From: Roseisolibacter agri
GTDB taxonomy: Bacteria; Gemmatimonadota; Gemmatimonadetes; Gemmatimonadales; Gemmatimonadaceae
Reading direction: 5' to 3'
Assembly (NCBI RefSeq): GCF_030159095.1
Contig: NZ_BRXS01000002.1
Coordinates: 806,001-870,000 of the forward strand
DNA length: 64,000 bases
Shown: positions 54,166 to 63,187 of the stretch, piece by piece
Numbering within the stretch: the first letter of the stretch is position 1
Layout: the number at the start of each line of letters is the position of its first letter
Made by a program: the position numbers and the translations under genes
Notes under the pieces: generated by a model
What the model saw: only the letters and a program-made list of their open reading frames with translations
What the model was told of the DNA's origin: nothing
The model's database searches: none

Positions 54166-55566
54166 CTGGCCCTCGCGCTCCTGCTGGCGTTCCCGTCCGC
54201 CGCGCTCGCCCACGGCGTGCTCCGCGCGTCAGATCCGCGCAGTGGCGCGCGCCTGTCCGTCGCGCCGCGATCGCTGCGCCTCACGTTCAACGAGGCCATC
54301 GAGCTGGCGGTCGCGCGCCTCGAGCTGCTCGATCCCGACGGCCGCGGCGTCGCGCTCTCCGCGCTGCGGCGCGGCGACTCGGCCGCGGTGCTGGTGGCCG
54401 ACGTCACCGGCGCGCTGCGCGCGGGCCGCTACACCGTCGCGTGGCAGATCGCCGGGCGCGACGGCCATCCGGTGCGCGGGCGCTACCGCTTCTCGATCGA
54501 CAGCGGCGCGACGGGGCTCGCGCCGGCGGCGCCCGCCGTCGACACCGCGGCGCACGCCGAGCACGTGGACGTGCCGGACACCGCGTCGGACACGACGACG
54601 CACGCCGCACACGCCGTCGCGCCGCCGGACACGTCGTTCGACGCGCAGTCGCCCGCCTACGCCGCCGTGCGCTGGCTCGGCCTCGCGGCGATGCTGACGC
54701 TCGTCGGCGCGGTGGCTTTCCGCACGCGCGTGGTGCCCGCGGCCGCGCGCCGGGGTGCGCCGGACGTCTGGGCCGCCGCCGCGACGCGCGACGCCGGCCG
54801 CCTCGCGGTCGCGGCGAGCGCGCTGCTGCTGGTCGCGTCGCTGCTGCGGCTCGCGGCGCAGTCGGTCGCGCTGCAGGGCGCCGGCGCGTGGCGTGATCCC
54901 GCGCGGCTCGGCGCGCTGCTCGGCGGCACGACGTGGGGCACGGCGTGGTGGCTCCTCGTCGCCGCGACGCTCGTGGCGCTGGTCGGGCTGCTGCTCGCGC
55001 GGCGCGCGTCGTCGGCGGGGTGGATGCTCGCATCACTCGGCGTGGTCGGCGTCGCGCTCGCGGCCGCGCTGTCGGGGCACGCGGCGTCGGTGTCGGGGCG
55101 CGCGCCGTTCGCGGTGGTCGTCGACGCCGCGCACGTGCTGGCCGCGGGCGGCTGGCTCGGCACGCTGCTGCTGGTGGTGGCCGCCGGGCTGCCGGCCGCG
55201 CTGCGCCTGCAGCCCGACGCGCGCGTCGCGGCCACCACCGCCGCCGTGAATGCGTTCTCGCCCGTGGCGCTCGCGTGCGCCGCGGTCGTGGCGCTCACCG
55301 GCGGCCTCTCCGCGTGGCTGCACCTCGGCGCACTCGACGCACTGTGGCGCTCCGCGTACGGCCGCACGCTGCTCGTGAAGCTCGCGCTGCTCGTGCTCGT
55401 CGCCGCGGCCGGCGCGTACAACTGGCGGCGCGTGCGCCCCGCGCTCGGCGACGCGTCGGGCGCGGCCCGTCTGCGTCGCAGCGCGACCGTCGAGCTGGCG
55501 CTCGGCGCCCTGGTGCTGGTCGTGACCGCGGTGCTCGTCGCCACGCCGACCGACGTCGTCCCCTGA
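54145..55566 (+). CDS. CopC-CopD fusion, copper import/resistance protein
   Basis: A 473-residue protein. The signal peptide (~1-20) ends at the CopC N-terminus AHGVLRASDP, whose His usually binds Cu(II). The CopC beta-sandwich runs to ~115 with the second ligand motif GRDGHPVRGRYRF. A His-rich linker (AEHVDVPDT, THAAHAV) leads to about eight transmembrane helices of CopD (~170-473), including FAVVVDAAHVLAAGGWLGTL. YcnJ-type fusions import copper across the inner membrane. The start is GTG 54145, inside the right arm of repeat B5, opening the signal peptide. It is followed within 40 bases by the NTF2-like gene. Confidence 0.9.
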   Translation: MLRFLGRLALALLLAFPSAALAHGVLRASDPRSGARLSVAPRSLRLTFNEAIELAVARLELLDPDGRGVALSALRRGDSAAVLVADVTGALRAGRYTVAWQIAGRDGHPVRGRYRFSIDSGATGLAPAAPAVDTAAHAEHVDVPDTASDTTTHAAHAVAPPDTSFDAQSPAYAAVRWLGLAAMLTLVGAVAFRTRVVPAAARRGAPDVWAAAATRDAGRLAVAASALLLVASLLRLAAQSVALQGAGAWRDPARLGALLGGTTWGTAWWLLVAATLVALVGLLLARRASSAGWMLASLGVVGVALAAALSGHAASVSGRAPFAVVVDAAHVLAAGGWLGTLLLVVAAGLPAALRLQPDARVAATTAAVNAFSPVALACAAVVALTGGLSAWLHLGALDALWRSAYGRTLLVKLALLVLVAAAGAYNWRRVRPALGDASGAARLRRSATVELALGALVLVVTAVLVATPTDVVP

Positions 55567-55604
55567 TCGTCCCTCGATCGCTCCCTCCCACGCACACCAC
55601 GTCC

Positions 55605-56081
55605 ATGCTCCGATCGCACGTCTCGCTCGCCGCGCTCGTCCTGTGCGCGGGCACCGCCGCCGCGCAGCCCGTGACCAAGGCTTCGCCGTCCGCCGCCACG
55701 TCCGACTCGGTCGAGGCGGCCGCGGTCGTGACGCGCTTCCATCGCGCGCTGGAGCAGGGCGACAGCGTCGCGGCGCTCGCGCTGCTGGCGCCCGACGCGG
55801 CGATCCTCGAGAGCGGCGCGGTCGAGACGGTGGCCGACTACCGCGCGCACCACCTGCCGGCGGACATCGAGTACGCGCGCGCGGTGCCGGGCACGCGTGC
55901 GCCCGTGCGCGTGCAGGTGCGCGGCGACGTCGCGTGGACCGTCGGCAGCAGCGAGACGAAGGGCGAGTTCAGGGGGCGTCCCGTGAACAGCGCGGGCGCG
56001 GAGCTGATGGTGCTGACGCGCATGCCGCACGGGTGGCGCATCAGCGCGATCCACTGGTCGTCGCGGCGGAAGACCAGCTGA
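55605..56081 (+). CDS. Secreted NTF2-like (DUF4440/SnoaL-type) protein
   Basis: A 158-residue protein with a signal peptide (~1-20, cleavage near AAAQPV). The rest has the NTF2-like cone fold pattern: helix AAVVTRFHRALEQGDSVAAL, LLAPDAAILESGAVET, then strands VRVQVRGDVAWTVGSSETKG, AGAELMVLTRMPHGWRISAI and HW. No catalytic residues can be assigned. It sits downstream of the CopC-CopD gene, probably in the same transcript, and ends before a perfect hairpin. Confidence 0.8.
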   Translation: MLRSHVSLAALVLCAGTAAAQPVTKASPSAATSDSVEAAAVVTRFHRALEQGDSVAALALLAPDAAILESGAVETVADYRAHHLPADIEYARAVPGTRAPVRVQVRGDVAWTVGSSETKGEFRGRPVNSAGAELMVLTRMPHGWRISAIHWSSRRKTS

Positions 56082-56104
56082 GGAGCACTGGCAGTGCCGG
56101 ATGT

Positions 56105-56142
56105 GACACGGGGGCGATCGCCGATGCGATCGCCCCCGTGTC
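56105..56142. terminator. Bidirectional terminator
   Basis: A perfect 16-bp inverted repeat GACACGGGGGCGATCG / CGATCGCCCCCGTGTC with a 6-base loop, between convergent genes ending at 56081 and 56163. Confidence 0.8.
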
Positions 56143-56162
56143 GTCCCGTGCGCGTGTCGCGG

Positions 56163-56582
56163 TCAGGCCGGCGGCGCGCCCGCGCCGCGCTGCGCGCGCA
56201 TCTGCTTCATGCGCTCCTCCATCGCGACGAGGTTCTTGTCGAACGTCGCCTGCTGGTCGGCCGTCAGCACGGCGCGCAGCTGGTTGCGCTCCTGCACCGT
56301 GCGTTCGCGGCGCGCGGCCATCGTCGCGCTGTCCGGCGGGCCGCCGGCGTTGCCGGCCGCGGCGCGCTCGGCCATCGCCTTCTCGCGGAAGGCCGTGCGC
56401 AGCGAGTCGATCTTCGTCTGCTGCGCGGCCGTGAGGGTGATCCCCTCGAACAGCATCTGCTGCTGCATGACCTGGCGACCGCCCTGCGGCGGCTGCGCCG
56501 CCACCGAGGTGGCGCTGACGGCGAAGAGCAGGGCCGCGGCGGCGGCGGCACGGGCGATCGTGCGGGCGGGCTGGTGCGTCAT
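56163..56582 (-). CDS. Spy/CpxP-like LTXXQ periplasmic protein
   Basis: A 139-residue exported protein: signal peptide (~1-30, AAALLFAVSATSVAAQ) and a helical, Gln/Arg-rich body with FEGITLTAAQQTKIDSL and a second LTADQQATFDKN, the paired LTxxQ motifs of the Spy/CpxP group. Family members are ATP-independent periplasmic chaperones, and some respond to metals or envelope stress. The start is ATG 56582 opening the signal; the longer frame through 56885 is Pro/Arg noise. It is divergent from the TolC-type operon, sharing its control region. Confidence 0.85.
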   Translation of the reverse strand: MTHQPARTIARAAAAAALLFAVSATSVAAQPPQGGRQVMQQQMLFEGITLTAAQQTKIDSLRTAFREKAMAERAAAGNAGGPPDSATMAARRERTVQERNQLRAVLTADQQATFDKNLVAMEERMKQMRAQRGAGAPPA

Positions 56583-56873
56583 GGGGATTCCGGCGGCTGG
56601 ACGTGCGGACGGAGGCGCGGTCCGACCGGGTCGAAACGGGGTCGGGCCGCGTGGGGAACAGAGGGGAGACGCCGCCGATTCACGGGCGTTAAGGGCCCGA
56701 TTGCGGTCCGATTGCGGTTCAACATCGGGGGGGCGGGGCGCGTTCTCTGCTCCGGTGGGCGGCCGCGCGACGTGGCCGTCCGGTGGGGAGGACTTCGGGC
56801 GGGGCGCTGAACGAATGCCGCTGCCGGACGTCTGCCATGCTCCGGCCCCACGCCAGCGCTCCGTGACCCTTCC
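56583..56873. promoter_or_regulatory. Divergent control region of the TolC operon and Spy-like gene
   Basis: 291 bases without a gene. The repeat CGATTGCGGT occurs twice, 11 bases apart (56698-56707 and 56709-56718), and is a possible regulator site. No convincing -35/-10 pair was found. Confidence 0.4.
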
Positions 56874-58241
56874 ATGACCGATCACTCCCGCACGCCGTCG
56901 CCCGTCCGGCCGCCCCGCGCGGCCCGGCGCGCGCTCGCCGTGCTCGCCGCCACCGCCGCGCCCCTCGCCCTGGGAGCGCAGCAGCCCGTGGCCGCCGACC
57001 CCGGCGCCGCCCGCCCCATCGGGCTGGCCGAGGCCGTCCAGCTCGCCCAGCGCAACGCGCCGGCCGCCGTGCAGGCGCGCGGCACCCTGCGCGCCAGCGA
57101 GGCCACCATCCGCTCCGCCTACGCGGCGTTCATCCCGAGCCTCTCGCTGAACGCCAACACGACCCAGCAGAGCCCCGCGACCGCGCGCGTCAACCAGCAG
57201 ACCGGCGAGCTCCAGGCCGGCCGCTGGGCCGGGAGCGCGGGCTTCAACGCGCAGGTCGACCTGTTCGACGGCTTCCGCCGCACCTACGACCTCCGCAGCG
57301 CCCGCGCGGCGCAGGCGGCCGCGGTCACCGGCGAGTCCGCGCAGGCGTTCACGCTCGCCTACCAGGTGAAGCAGCAGTACTACGCGTCGCTCGCCGCGCG
57401 CGAGGCCGAGAGCGCCGCGCAGGCGCAGCTCGACCAGGCGCGCCAGCAGCTGCGCGTGTCGATCGCGCGCGTCGTCGCGCAGACGGTCACGCGCTCCGAC
57501 TCGCTGCGCTCCAGCATCGCCGTCAGCAACGCCGAGCTGCAGCTGCTCACCGCGCGCAACGACCGGCAGCTCGCCGACGCCGCGCTCACGCGCCTCGTCG
57601 CGACGCCGTTCACCGTCACCGCGACGCCCGCGGGCGCGCCCGCCGACAGCGTCGCGCTCCCCGACAGCGCGACGCTCGCGCGCCTGGCCGACGAGTCGCC
57701 GCAGGTGCGGCAGGCGATGGCCAACCTCGCCGCCGCGCAGGCCGCGGGCCGCGCGTCGCGCACGCCGTACTTCCCGACGCTCGCCGTCAGCTACGGCCGC
57801 AACCTGACGACGACGTCGACGAACTTCGACCTGATCCCGAACGATCCGCGCTTCAGCGGGCAGCTGCGCTTCACCTTCAGCTACCCGGTGTTCAACCAGT
57901 ACGCGCGCGAGGAGGCGGTGGTGCGCGCGGACATCGCCGTCACCAACGCCGAGGCGGCGCTGCGCGACGCGCGCTTCGCGGCGCAGCAGGGGCTCGTGCA
58001 GGCGCAGGTCGCGCTCCGCACCGCGCTCCGCCAGGCCGAGATCCAGCAGGCCACCGTCCTCGCGTCCGAGGAGGACCTGCGCGTGCAGCAGCAGCGCTAC
58101 GAGCTGGGCGCCTCCACCCTGCTCGACGTGCTCACGTCGCAGACGCAGATCAACCAGGCCCGCGTGGCGCTGGTCCAGGCGCGGCTGAACGCGCGCGTGG
58201 CCCGGGCGCAGCTCGAGTCCATCATCGGGCGCGACCTGTGA
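56874..58241 (+). CDS. TolC-family outer-membrane channel protein
   Basis: A 455-residue protein with an N-terminal signal (~18-36, ALAVLAATAAPLALGAQ). The long alpha-helical coiled coils of the TolC/OEP family are visible in two halves: IGLAEAVQLAQRNAPAAVQA at ~50, and DSATLARLADESPQVRQAMA at ~262. The C-terminal LLDVLTSQTQINQARVALVQ is a typical signature. It forms the trimeric outer-membrane duct of a tripartite pump. It overlaps the adaptor gene by GTGA (58238-58241). Confidence 0.94.
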   Translation: MTDHSRTPSPVRPPRAARRALAVLAATAAPLALGAQQPVAADPGAARPIGLAEAVQLAQRNAPAAVQARGTLRASEATIRSAYAAFIPSLSLNANTTQQSPATARVNQQTGELQAGRWAGSAGFNAQVDLFDGFRRTYDLRSARAAQAAAVTGESAQAFTLAYQVKQQYYASLAAREAESAAQAQLDQARQQLRVSIARVVAQTVTRSDSLRSSIAVSNAELQLLTARNDRQLADAALTRLVATPFTVTATPAGAPADSVALPDSATLARLADESPQVRQAMANLAAAQAAGRASRTPYFPTLAVSYGRNLTTTSTNFDLIPNDPRFSGQLRFTFSYPVFNQYAREEAVVRADIAVTNAEAALRDARFAAQQGLVQAQVALRTALRQAEIQQATVLASEEDLRVQQQRYELGASTLLDVLTSQTQINQARVALVQARLNARVARAQLESIIGRDL

Positions 58242-60166
58242 GCGCCTCCGCCACCGCCGCTTCCACCACTCCGTCCCGCACGCCGGCCGCCATGTCGCCC
58301 TCGTCTCCCGTCCGCTCGCGACGCCTGCTGGCGACGCTGCCGTACGCCGCGCTCGCCCTCGTCGCCACCGGCGCCGTCGCCGGCCTCTCGGCCTGCACCG
58401 ACAAGAAGGCCGACGCCGCCGTCATCGAGACGACGCCCGTGCGCCGGCAGACCGTCGTCGTCGACGTCGAGGCCACCGGCGTCATCACGCCGATCGCCGC
58501 CGTCGAGGTGCGCTCCAAGGCGTCGGGCCAGATCGTCGACATGCCCGTGCAGACCGGCTCGCAGGTGAAGCCGGGCGATCTGCTGGTGCGCGTCGATCCG
58601 CGGGATCCGCAGAGCCGCTACGACCAGGCGCGCGCGTCGCTCTCCGCCGCGCAGGCGCAGCTCGAGGTCGCGAAGTCGCAGTTCGACCGCAACCGCACGC
58701 TGTCGCAGCAGGGCGTGATCACCGCGCCCGAGCTGGAGCAGACGCGCGTCGCCTACGCCAACGCGCAGTCGCAGGTCACCAGCGCGCGCACGCAGCTGTC
58801 GCTGGCGCGCATCGCGCTCGAGGACGTGACGATCACCGCGCCGTCCGCCGGCACCGTGATCGCGCGCAACGTGTCGCAGGGCCAGGTCATCACGTCGTCC
58901 ACCAGCGGCGCCAGCGGCGGCACGGTGCTGCTCTCGATCGCCAACCTCGGCACCGTCTACGACTCGACGCTCGTCACCGAGAGCGACATCGGCAAGGTGA
59001 AGCCGGGCCAGACCGCCAGCGTGACGGTGGACGCGTACCCGGGCCGCACCTTCCGCGGCGTGGTCGAGAAGATCGAGCCGCGCGCCACGGTGCAGCAGAG
59101 CGTGACGATGTTCCCGGTGCTGATCCGCATCGACAACCGCGACGGCGCGCTGATGCCGGGGATGAACTCCGACGTCTCGATCCTCGTCGACGAGCGCGAC
59201 AACGTGCTCGCCGTGCCGGTGGACGCCGTGCGCTCGCTGCGCGAGGCGCAGACGGCGGCGACCGCGCTCGGCCTCGATCCCGCGCAGGTGCAGCAGCTCG
59301 TGCAGTCGCAGGGCGGCGGCGGGCGTGGCGGCCGTCCCGGCGCGGGCGGCGCGGGTGCCGCCGGCGGCGACACGCCGACGACCAACGCGGTCGCGGCGGC
59401 GCCGGGCGCGAACGGCAACAATGGCAACGCCGGCGGCAACGCGAACGGCAACCGCGGCCAGGGCGGCCAGGGCGGACAGGGCGGCTTCGGTGGTGGGCAG
59501 GGCGGCTTCGGCGGCGCGATGAACGTCACGCCCGCGCAGTGCGACTCGGTCACCAAGAAGCTCGCGGCCAAGCCCGCGCTCCGCGATCGCATCGGCGCGC
59601 TGCGCCGCCAGATGATGGACGGCTCGGCCGGCGACGACGCGCGCCAGCAGATCCGCGCGCTCTACGACAGCGTCGGCGTCGATCCGCGCGAGGCGCGCGC
59701 CTGCACGATGCAGGCGGGCGGTGGGCAGGGTGGGCAGGGTGGGCAGGGTGGGCAGGGTGGGCAGGGCGGCGCCGCGGCGGGTGCTGCCGGCGCGGGCGCC
59801 GGCGGGCGTGGCGGCTTCGCGGGCATGGGCGGCGGTCGTGGGCGCGCGCAGCGCGGCCTCGTCTTCGTGAAGAAGGGCGAGACGTTCGAGCCGCGCGTCG
59901 TCACGCTCGGCCTGGGCAACTTCGACGTCACCGAGGTCGTCTCGGGGCTGCAGGACGGCGAGCAGGTCGCGCTCGTGTCGGCGGCGGTGCTGCAGCAGTC
60001 GCGCACCGAGTTCCAGGACCGCCTGCGCAGCCGCTCGGGCCTGCCGGGCATGGGCGGCGGCGCGGGCGGCGGTGCGCCGGCCGGTGGTGGTCGTCCCGGC
60101 GGCGGTGGCGGTGGCGGCGGCGCGCCCGGCGGTGGCGGTGGTGGCGGCGGCCGCGGAGGCGCGTGA
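58238..60166 (+). CDS. MacA/HlyD-type adaptor with large Gly-rich insertion
   Basis: A 642-residue periplasmic adaptor. N-terminal lipoprotein-like segment with a Cys (GLSACTDKK, ~50), then barrel-sandwich, coiled coil (SRYDQARASLSAAQAQLEVA) and beta-barrel domains to ~340. Residues ~355-430 and ~490-560 are glycine/asparagine/glutamine-rich, with GGQGGQ repeats from a GGTGGGCAG tandem repeat (59718-59766). Between them lies a small Cys-bounded helical module (CDSVTKKLAAKPALRDRIGA to RACTMQ). A final barrel strand set is followed by a poly-Gly tail. Typical MacA proteins are ~370-400 residues and lack these. GTG 58238 overlaps the TolC stop. Confidence 0.88.
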   Translation: MSASATAASTTPSRTPAAMSPSSPVRSRRLLATLPYAALALVATGAVAGLSACTDKKADAAVIETTPVRRQTVVVDVEATGVITPIAAVEVRSKASGQIVDMPVQTGSQVKPGDLLVRVDPRDPQSRYDQARASLSAAQAQLEVAKSQFDRNRTLSQQGVITAPELEQTRVAYANAQSQVTSARTQLSLARIALEDVTITAPSAGTVIARNVSQGQVITSSTSGASGGTVLLSIANLGTVYDSTLVTESDIGKVKPGQTASVTVDAYPGRTFRGVVEKIEPRATVQQSVTMFPVLIRIDNRDGALMPGMNSDVSILVDERDNVLAVPVDAVRSLREAQTAATALGLDPAQVQQLVQSQGGGGRGGRPGAGGAGAAGGDTPTTNAVAAAPGANGNNGNAGGNANGNRGQGGQGGQGGFGGGQGGFGGAMNVTPAQCDSVTKKLAAKPALRDRIGALRRQMMDGSAGDDARQQIRALYDSVGVDPREARACTMQAGGGQGGQGGQGGQGGQGGAAAGAAGAGAGGRGGFAGMGGGRGRAQRGLVFVKKGETFEPRVVTLGLGNFDVTEVVSGLQDGEQVALVSAAVLQQSRTEFQDRLRSRSGLPGMGGGAGGGAPAGGGRPGGGGGGGGAPGGGGGGGGRGGA

Positions 60167-60167
60167 C

Positions 60168-61478
60168 ATGGCGACGACGGTGAATGCGGCGGACGTGGCC
60201 AGCGCGATCGCGGCCCGCGACGCGCGCCGCGCGCAGCTGGCGGCCGCCCGCGGCGGCATGCCGGTGGGCGAGATCCTGCGCGTCTCGCTCGAGGCGCTGC
60301 GCGTCAACAAGATGCGCTCGCTGCTGACGATGCTCGGCATCATCATCGGCGTGTCGGCGGTGATCGCGATGCAGGCGCTCGGCAACGGCGCCAAGGAGGC
60401 GGTCAACGCCCGCATCGCGTCGCTCGGCACGACGCTGGTGACGATCAACCCCGGGCAGGTGTTCACCGGCGGCATCGCCTCCGCGACCGACCGCGCGCGC
60501 CTGCGCGTGGAGGACGCCGAGGCGCTCGCGGAGCAGGGGCGCGGCTTCGTGGCCGTGCAGCCCGAGATGGGCCGCCAGCTCCAGGTGCAGCATCAGAGCA
60601 CGAACACCAGCGTCAACGTCATCGGCACGACGGCCAACTACCCCACCGTGCGCAAGTACACGATGGGCGTCGGCCGCATGTTCGACGAGGGCGAGGACAT
60701 CGGGCGCAAGCGTGTCGCGGTGCTCGGCGCCACGACCGCGGCCAACCTCGGCTTCGTGACGCCGGACGCCGCGATCGGCCAGGAGATCCGCGTCGGCGGG
60801 ACGCAGTTCGAGATCGTCGGCGTCTTCGCGCCCAAGGGCGGCGCGACGGGCTTCAACGATCCCGACGACCAGGTCGTGATCCCGCTCGGCACCGCGCGCT
60901 TCCGCGTCATCGGCAGCGACAACCTGCGCTCGATCAACATCCTCGCCCCGAGCGAGAGCGCGATCAACGCGACGATGGCCGAGGCGCAGCGCATCCTGCG
61001 CCGCGAGCACCGGCTGCCCACGGGCCGCCCGGACGACTTCCAGATCCGCAACCAGGCCGACTTCCTCAACACGGCGGCCGAGACGACGCAGGTCTTCACG
61101 TACCTGCTGCTGGGCGTCGCGACGGTGAGCCTGCTCGTCGGCGGCATCGGCATCATGAACATCATGCTCGTGTCGGTCACCGAGCGCACGCGCGAGGTCG
61201 GCGTGCGCAAGGCGCTCGGCGCGACGCGCGCGACGATCCTCTCGCAGTTCCTGATCGAGGCGATCGTGCTGTGCGTGCTCGGCGGGATCATCGGCATCCT
61301 GCTCGGCGTCGGCATGGCGACGACGCTGCGCGTGGCGCTCGGCTGGACGACGTCGGTGTCGACGCCGTCGATCGTGCTCGCGTTCACCTTCTCGGCCGCG
61401 GTCGGGCTGATCTTCGGCGTGTGGCCGGCGCGCCGCGCCGCGTCGCTCGATCCGATCATCGCGCTGCGCTACGAGTGA
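60168..61478 (+). CDS. MacB-type ABC permease, without ATPase domain
   Basis: A 436-residue protein: cytoplasmic N-terminus, TM1 (~48-70, LLTMLGIIIGVSAVIAMQAL), MacB_PCD periplasmic domain (~75-310), and three C-terminal helices (FtsX) with ERTREVGVRKALGATRATIL. Classic MacB carries an N-terminal ATPase, and related operons encode it separately as a LolD-like gene. Here TolC, adaptor and permease are contiguous, but no Walker A/B protein is encoded nearby, so the ATPase must come from elsewhere. The permease at 19881 is a paralogue. Confidence 0.93.
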   Translation: MATTVNAADVASAIAARDARRAQLAAARGGMPVGEILRVSLEALRVNKMRSLLTMLGIIIGVSAVIAMQALGNGAKEAVNARIASLGTTLVTINPGQVFTGGIASATDRARLRVEDAEALAEQGRGFVAVQPEMGRQLQVQHQSTNTSVNVIGTTANYPTVRKYTMGVGRMFDEGEDIGRKRVAVLGATTAANLGFVTPDAAIGQEIRVGGTQFEIVGVFAPKGGATGFNDPDDQVVIPLGTARFRVIGSDNLRSINILAPSESAINATMAEAQRILRREHRLPTGRPDDFQIRNQADFLNTAAETTQVFTYLLLGVATVSLLVGGIGIMNIMLVSVTERTREVGVRKALGATRATILSQFLIEAIVLCVLGGIIGILLGVGMATTLRVALGWTTSVSTPSIVLAFTFSAAVGLIFGVWPARRAASLDPIIALRYE

Positions 61479-61508
61479 GCGAGCGCTGACCGCCGGCTCC
61501 GGCGGCGA

Positions 61509-61544
61509 ACGCGGCGGCGTGTGCTCCGGCACACGCCGCCGCGT
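61509..61544 (+). terminator. Terminator of the TolC-MacA-permease operon
   Basis: A perfect 16-bp inverted repeat ACGCGGCGGCGTGTGC / GCACACGCCGCCGCGT with a TCCG loop, 30 bases after the permease stop. Confidence 0.8.
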
Positions 61545-61700
61545 CGCGTTCTCGCCCACCCGCATTCGACGGCGTGGCCGACATGGGGCGCGGAAGTTGA
61601 TGCATCGCCCCCTCCCCGCGGCGGCCCGATCCGCCGCGACGGTCGGCCGCACCGGCACTGCGCGGTGCGGCCGCGGCATCCATCCACGGAGGACGACGCG

Positions 61701-63095
61701 ATGGCGAACCGGGACTACGGATCCGGCCGCGGCGACCAGGATCGCGAGCATCAGGGCGGCCAGGGCCAGTATCAGCGCGGCGACGACCGCGACCGCGACC
61801 GTGACCGCGGCGGCCAGGGTGGCTACGGCCAATCGCAGTACGGCCAGGCGAACTACGGACAATCGAACTACGGACAGTCGAACTACGGACAGTCGGGCTA
61901 CGGGCAGTCGAGCTTCGGCCAACCGGGCCAGGGCCAGTCGCAGTACGGGCCGTCGCAGTACGGGCAGTCCGGTGGATCGCAGGGGTGGCAGTCGGGCGGG
62001 CAGCAGCAGTCGTCGCAGAACGCGCCGTGGAACGACCCGCAGGCGCACGGCCGCTTCGAGGCGGGCAACTACACGTCGCCCTCGCAGGGGCAGTCGGGCC
62101 GCCAGGACTACGGCGCGTCCAACTACGGCCAGTCGAGCTATGGCGGCTCGAGCTCCGGCCAGCAGGGCTACGGTCAGCAGGGCTACGGTCAGCAGGGCTA
62201 TGGTCAGCAGGGCTACGGCGGCACGTCGGGCTACGGCCAGCAGTCGTACCGCAACCGCGGCCCCGAGAGCGACTACGGCTGGTCCGGCGGCGGGATGGGC
62301 GGCGGCACCGGCGGCTACTACGGCGGCACCGGCGGCATGAGCGGCGGCATGAGCGGCGGCATGAGCGGCGGCATGAGCGGCGGCGAGTCCGACCGTCAGT
62401 CGTTCTCGCGTCCGCGCGACCTCGGCGATCGCAACCCGAGCCAGGGCTTCACGGGCGGCTACGGCGGCGGGGTCGGCGACGATCGCTACCACTACGCGAG
62501 CGCGGGCGACCGCATCGGCCAGGGGCGCGGCATGGGCGACAGCGCGTACGCGCGCGGCACCGGCATGCAGCCCAGCCACGCCGGCCGCGGGCCGCGCAAC
62601 TACCGCCGCAGCGACCAGCGCATCGAGGAGGAGGTGAACGAGGCGCTCACGCACCACCACGCCATCGACGCCAGCGACATCGACGTGCGCGTGGAGCAGG
62701 GCGTCGTGACGCTCACGGGCGAGGTCGAGGACCGCCGCAGCCGGCGGCTGGCCGAGGAGATCGTCGAGGAGATCCGCGGCGTCAGCGACGTGAAGAACGA
62801 GCTGCACGCGCGGCGCGGCCTCCTCAGCAGCCTGTTCGGCGACGACACCGACCGCACGCGCACCGATCGCGACGTGACGCCGAGCGCGCACCGCGACACG
62901 AGCATGTCGTCAGGGATGTCCGGCGCCTCGAGCACGGGCACGACGGGCGGAACGTCCGCGACGACGGGTGGCACGTCCGGGACGTCGGCGACGGCGAGCA
63001 CCGGCGACGCCTCCAACACGTCGGCCACCAGCGGGTTGGGCGGCACGACCGGCGGTACGAGCGGCGGCACGACCGGGCGCTCCTCGCGGACCTGA
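61701..63095 (+). CDS. BON-domain protein with SYGQ-rich prion-like low-complexity region
   Basis: A 464-residue protein with no signal peptide. Residues ~1-300 are low complexity: an RDRDRDRG patch, then many [13 protein letters not shown] units (~33-75 and ~140-185), GGMSGGMS repeats (~215-230) and [10 protein letters not shown] single BON domain follows (~312-375, [20 protein letters not shown] to [12 protein letters not shown]). The last ~80 residues are Ser/Thr/Gly-rich. BON domains bind phospholipid or envelope surfaces, as in OsmY. The ATG at 61701 has GGAGG 8 bases upstream. The gene stands alone between two terminators. Confidence 0.9.
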   Translation: MANRDYGSGRGDQDREHQGGQGQYQRGDDRDRDRDRGGQGGYGQSQYGQANYGQSNYGQSNYGQSGYGQSSFGQPGQGQSQYGPSQYGQSGGSQGWQSGGQQQSSQNAPWNDPQAHGRFEAGNYTSPSQGQSGRQDYGASNYGQSSYGGSSSGQQGYGQQGYGQQGYGQQGYGGTSGYGQQSYRNRGPESDYGWSGGGMGGGTGGYYGGTGGMSGGMSGGMSGGMSGGESDRQSFSRPRDLGDRNPSQGFTGGYGGGVGDDRYHYASAGDRIGQGRGMGDSAYARGTGMQPSHAGRGPRNYRRSDQRIEEEVNEALTHHHAIDASDIDVRVEQGVVTLTGEVEDRRSRRLAEEIVEEIRGVSDVKNELHARRGLLSSLFGDDTDRTRTDRDVTPSAHRDTSMSSGMSGASSTGTTGGTSATTGGTSGTSATASTGDASNTSATSGLGGTTGGTSGGTTGRSSRT

Positions 63096-63107
63096 GCATC
63101 GCATGAC

Positions 63108-63141
63108 GTGCGGCGCATCCGCTGGATCGGATGCGCCGCAC
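63108..63141 (+). terminator. Terminator of the BON-domain gene
   Basis: A 13-bp inverted repeat GTGCGGCGCATCC / GGATGCGCCGCAC with an 8-base loop, 13 bases after the stop. Confidence 0.7.
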
Positions 63142-63187
63142 GCAGCGGGGCTTGCCCTCCCGTGCGCGCCGGGCAACTTCCCGCGCC

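Noticed and set aside
53983-54213. Longer N-terminus of the NIF3-like protein
   Set aside because: The upstream frame is a translation of repeat B5 units with biased, repetitive residues and no family match.
58238-60166. Adaptor Gly-rich stretches as an assembly error
   Set aside because: The reading frame stays intact through all the repeats and the C-terminal barrel segment resumes correctly.
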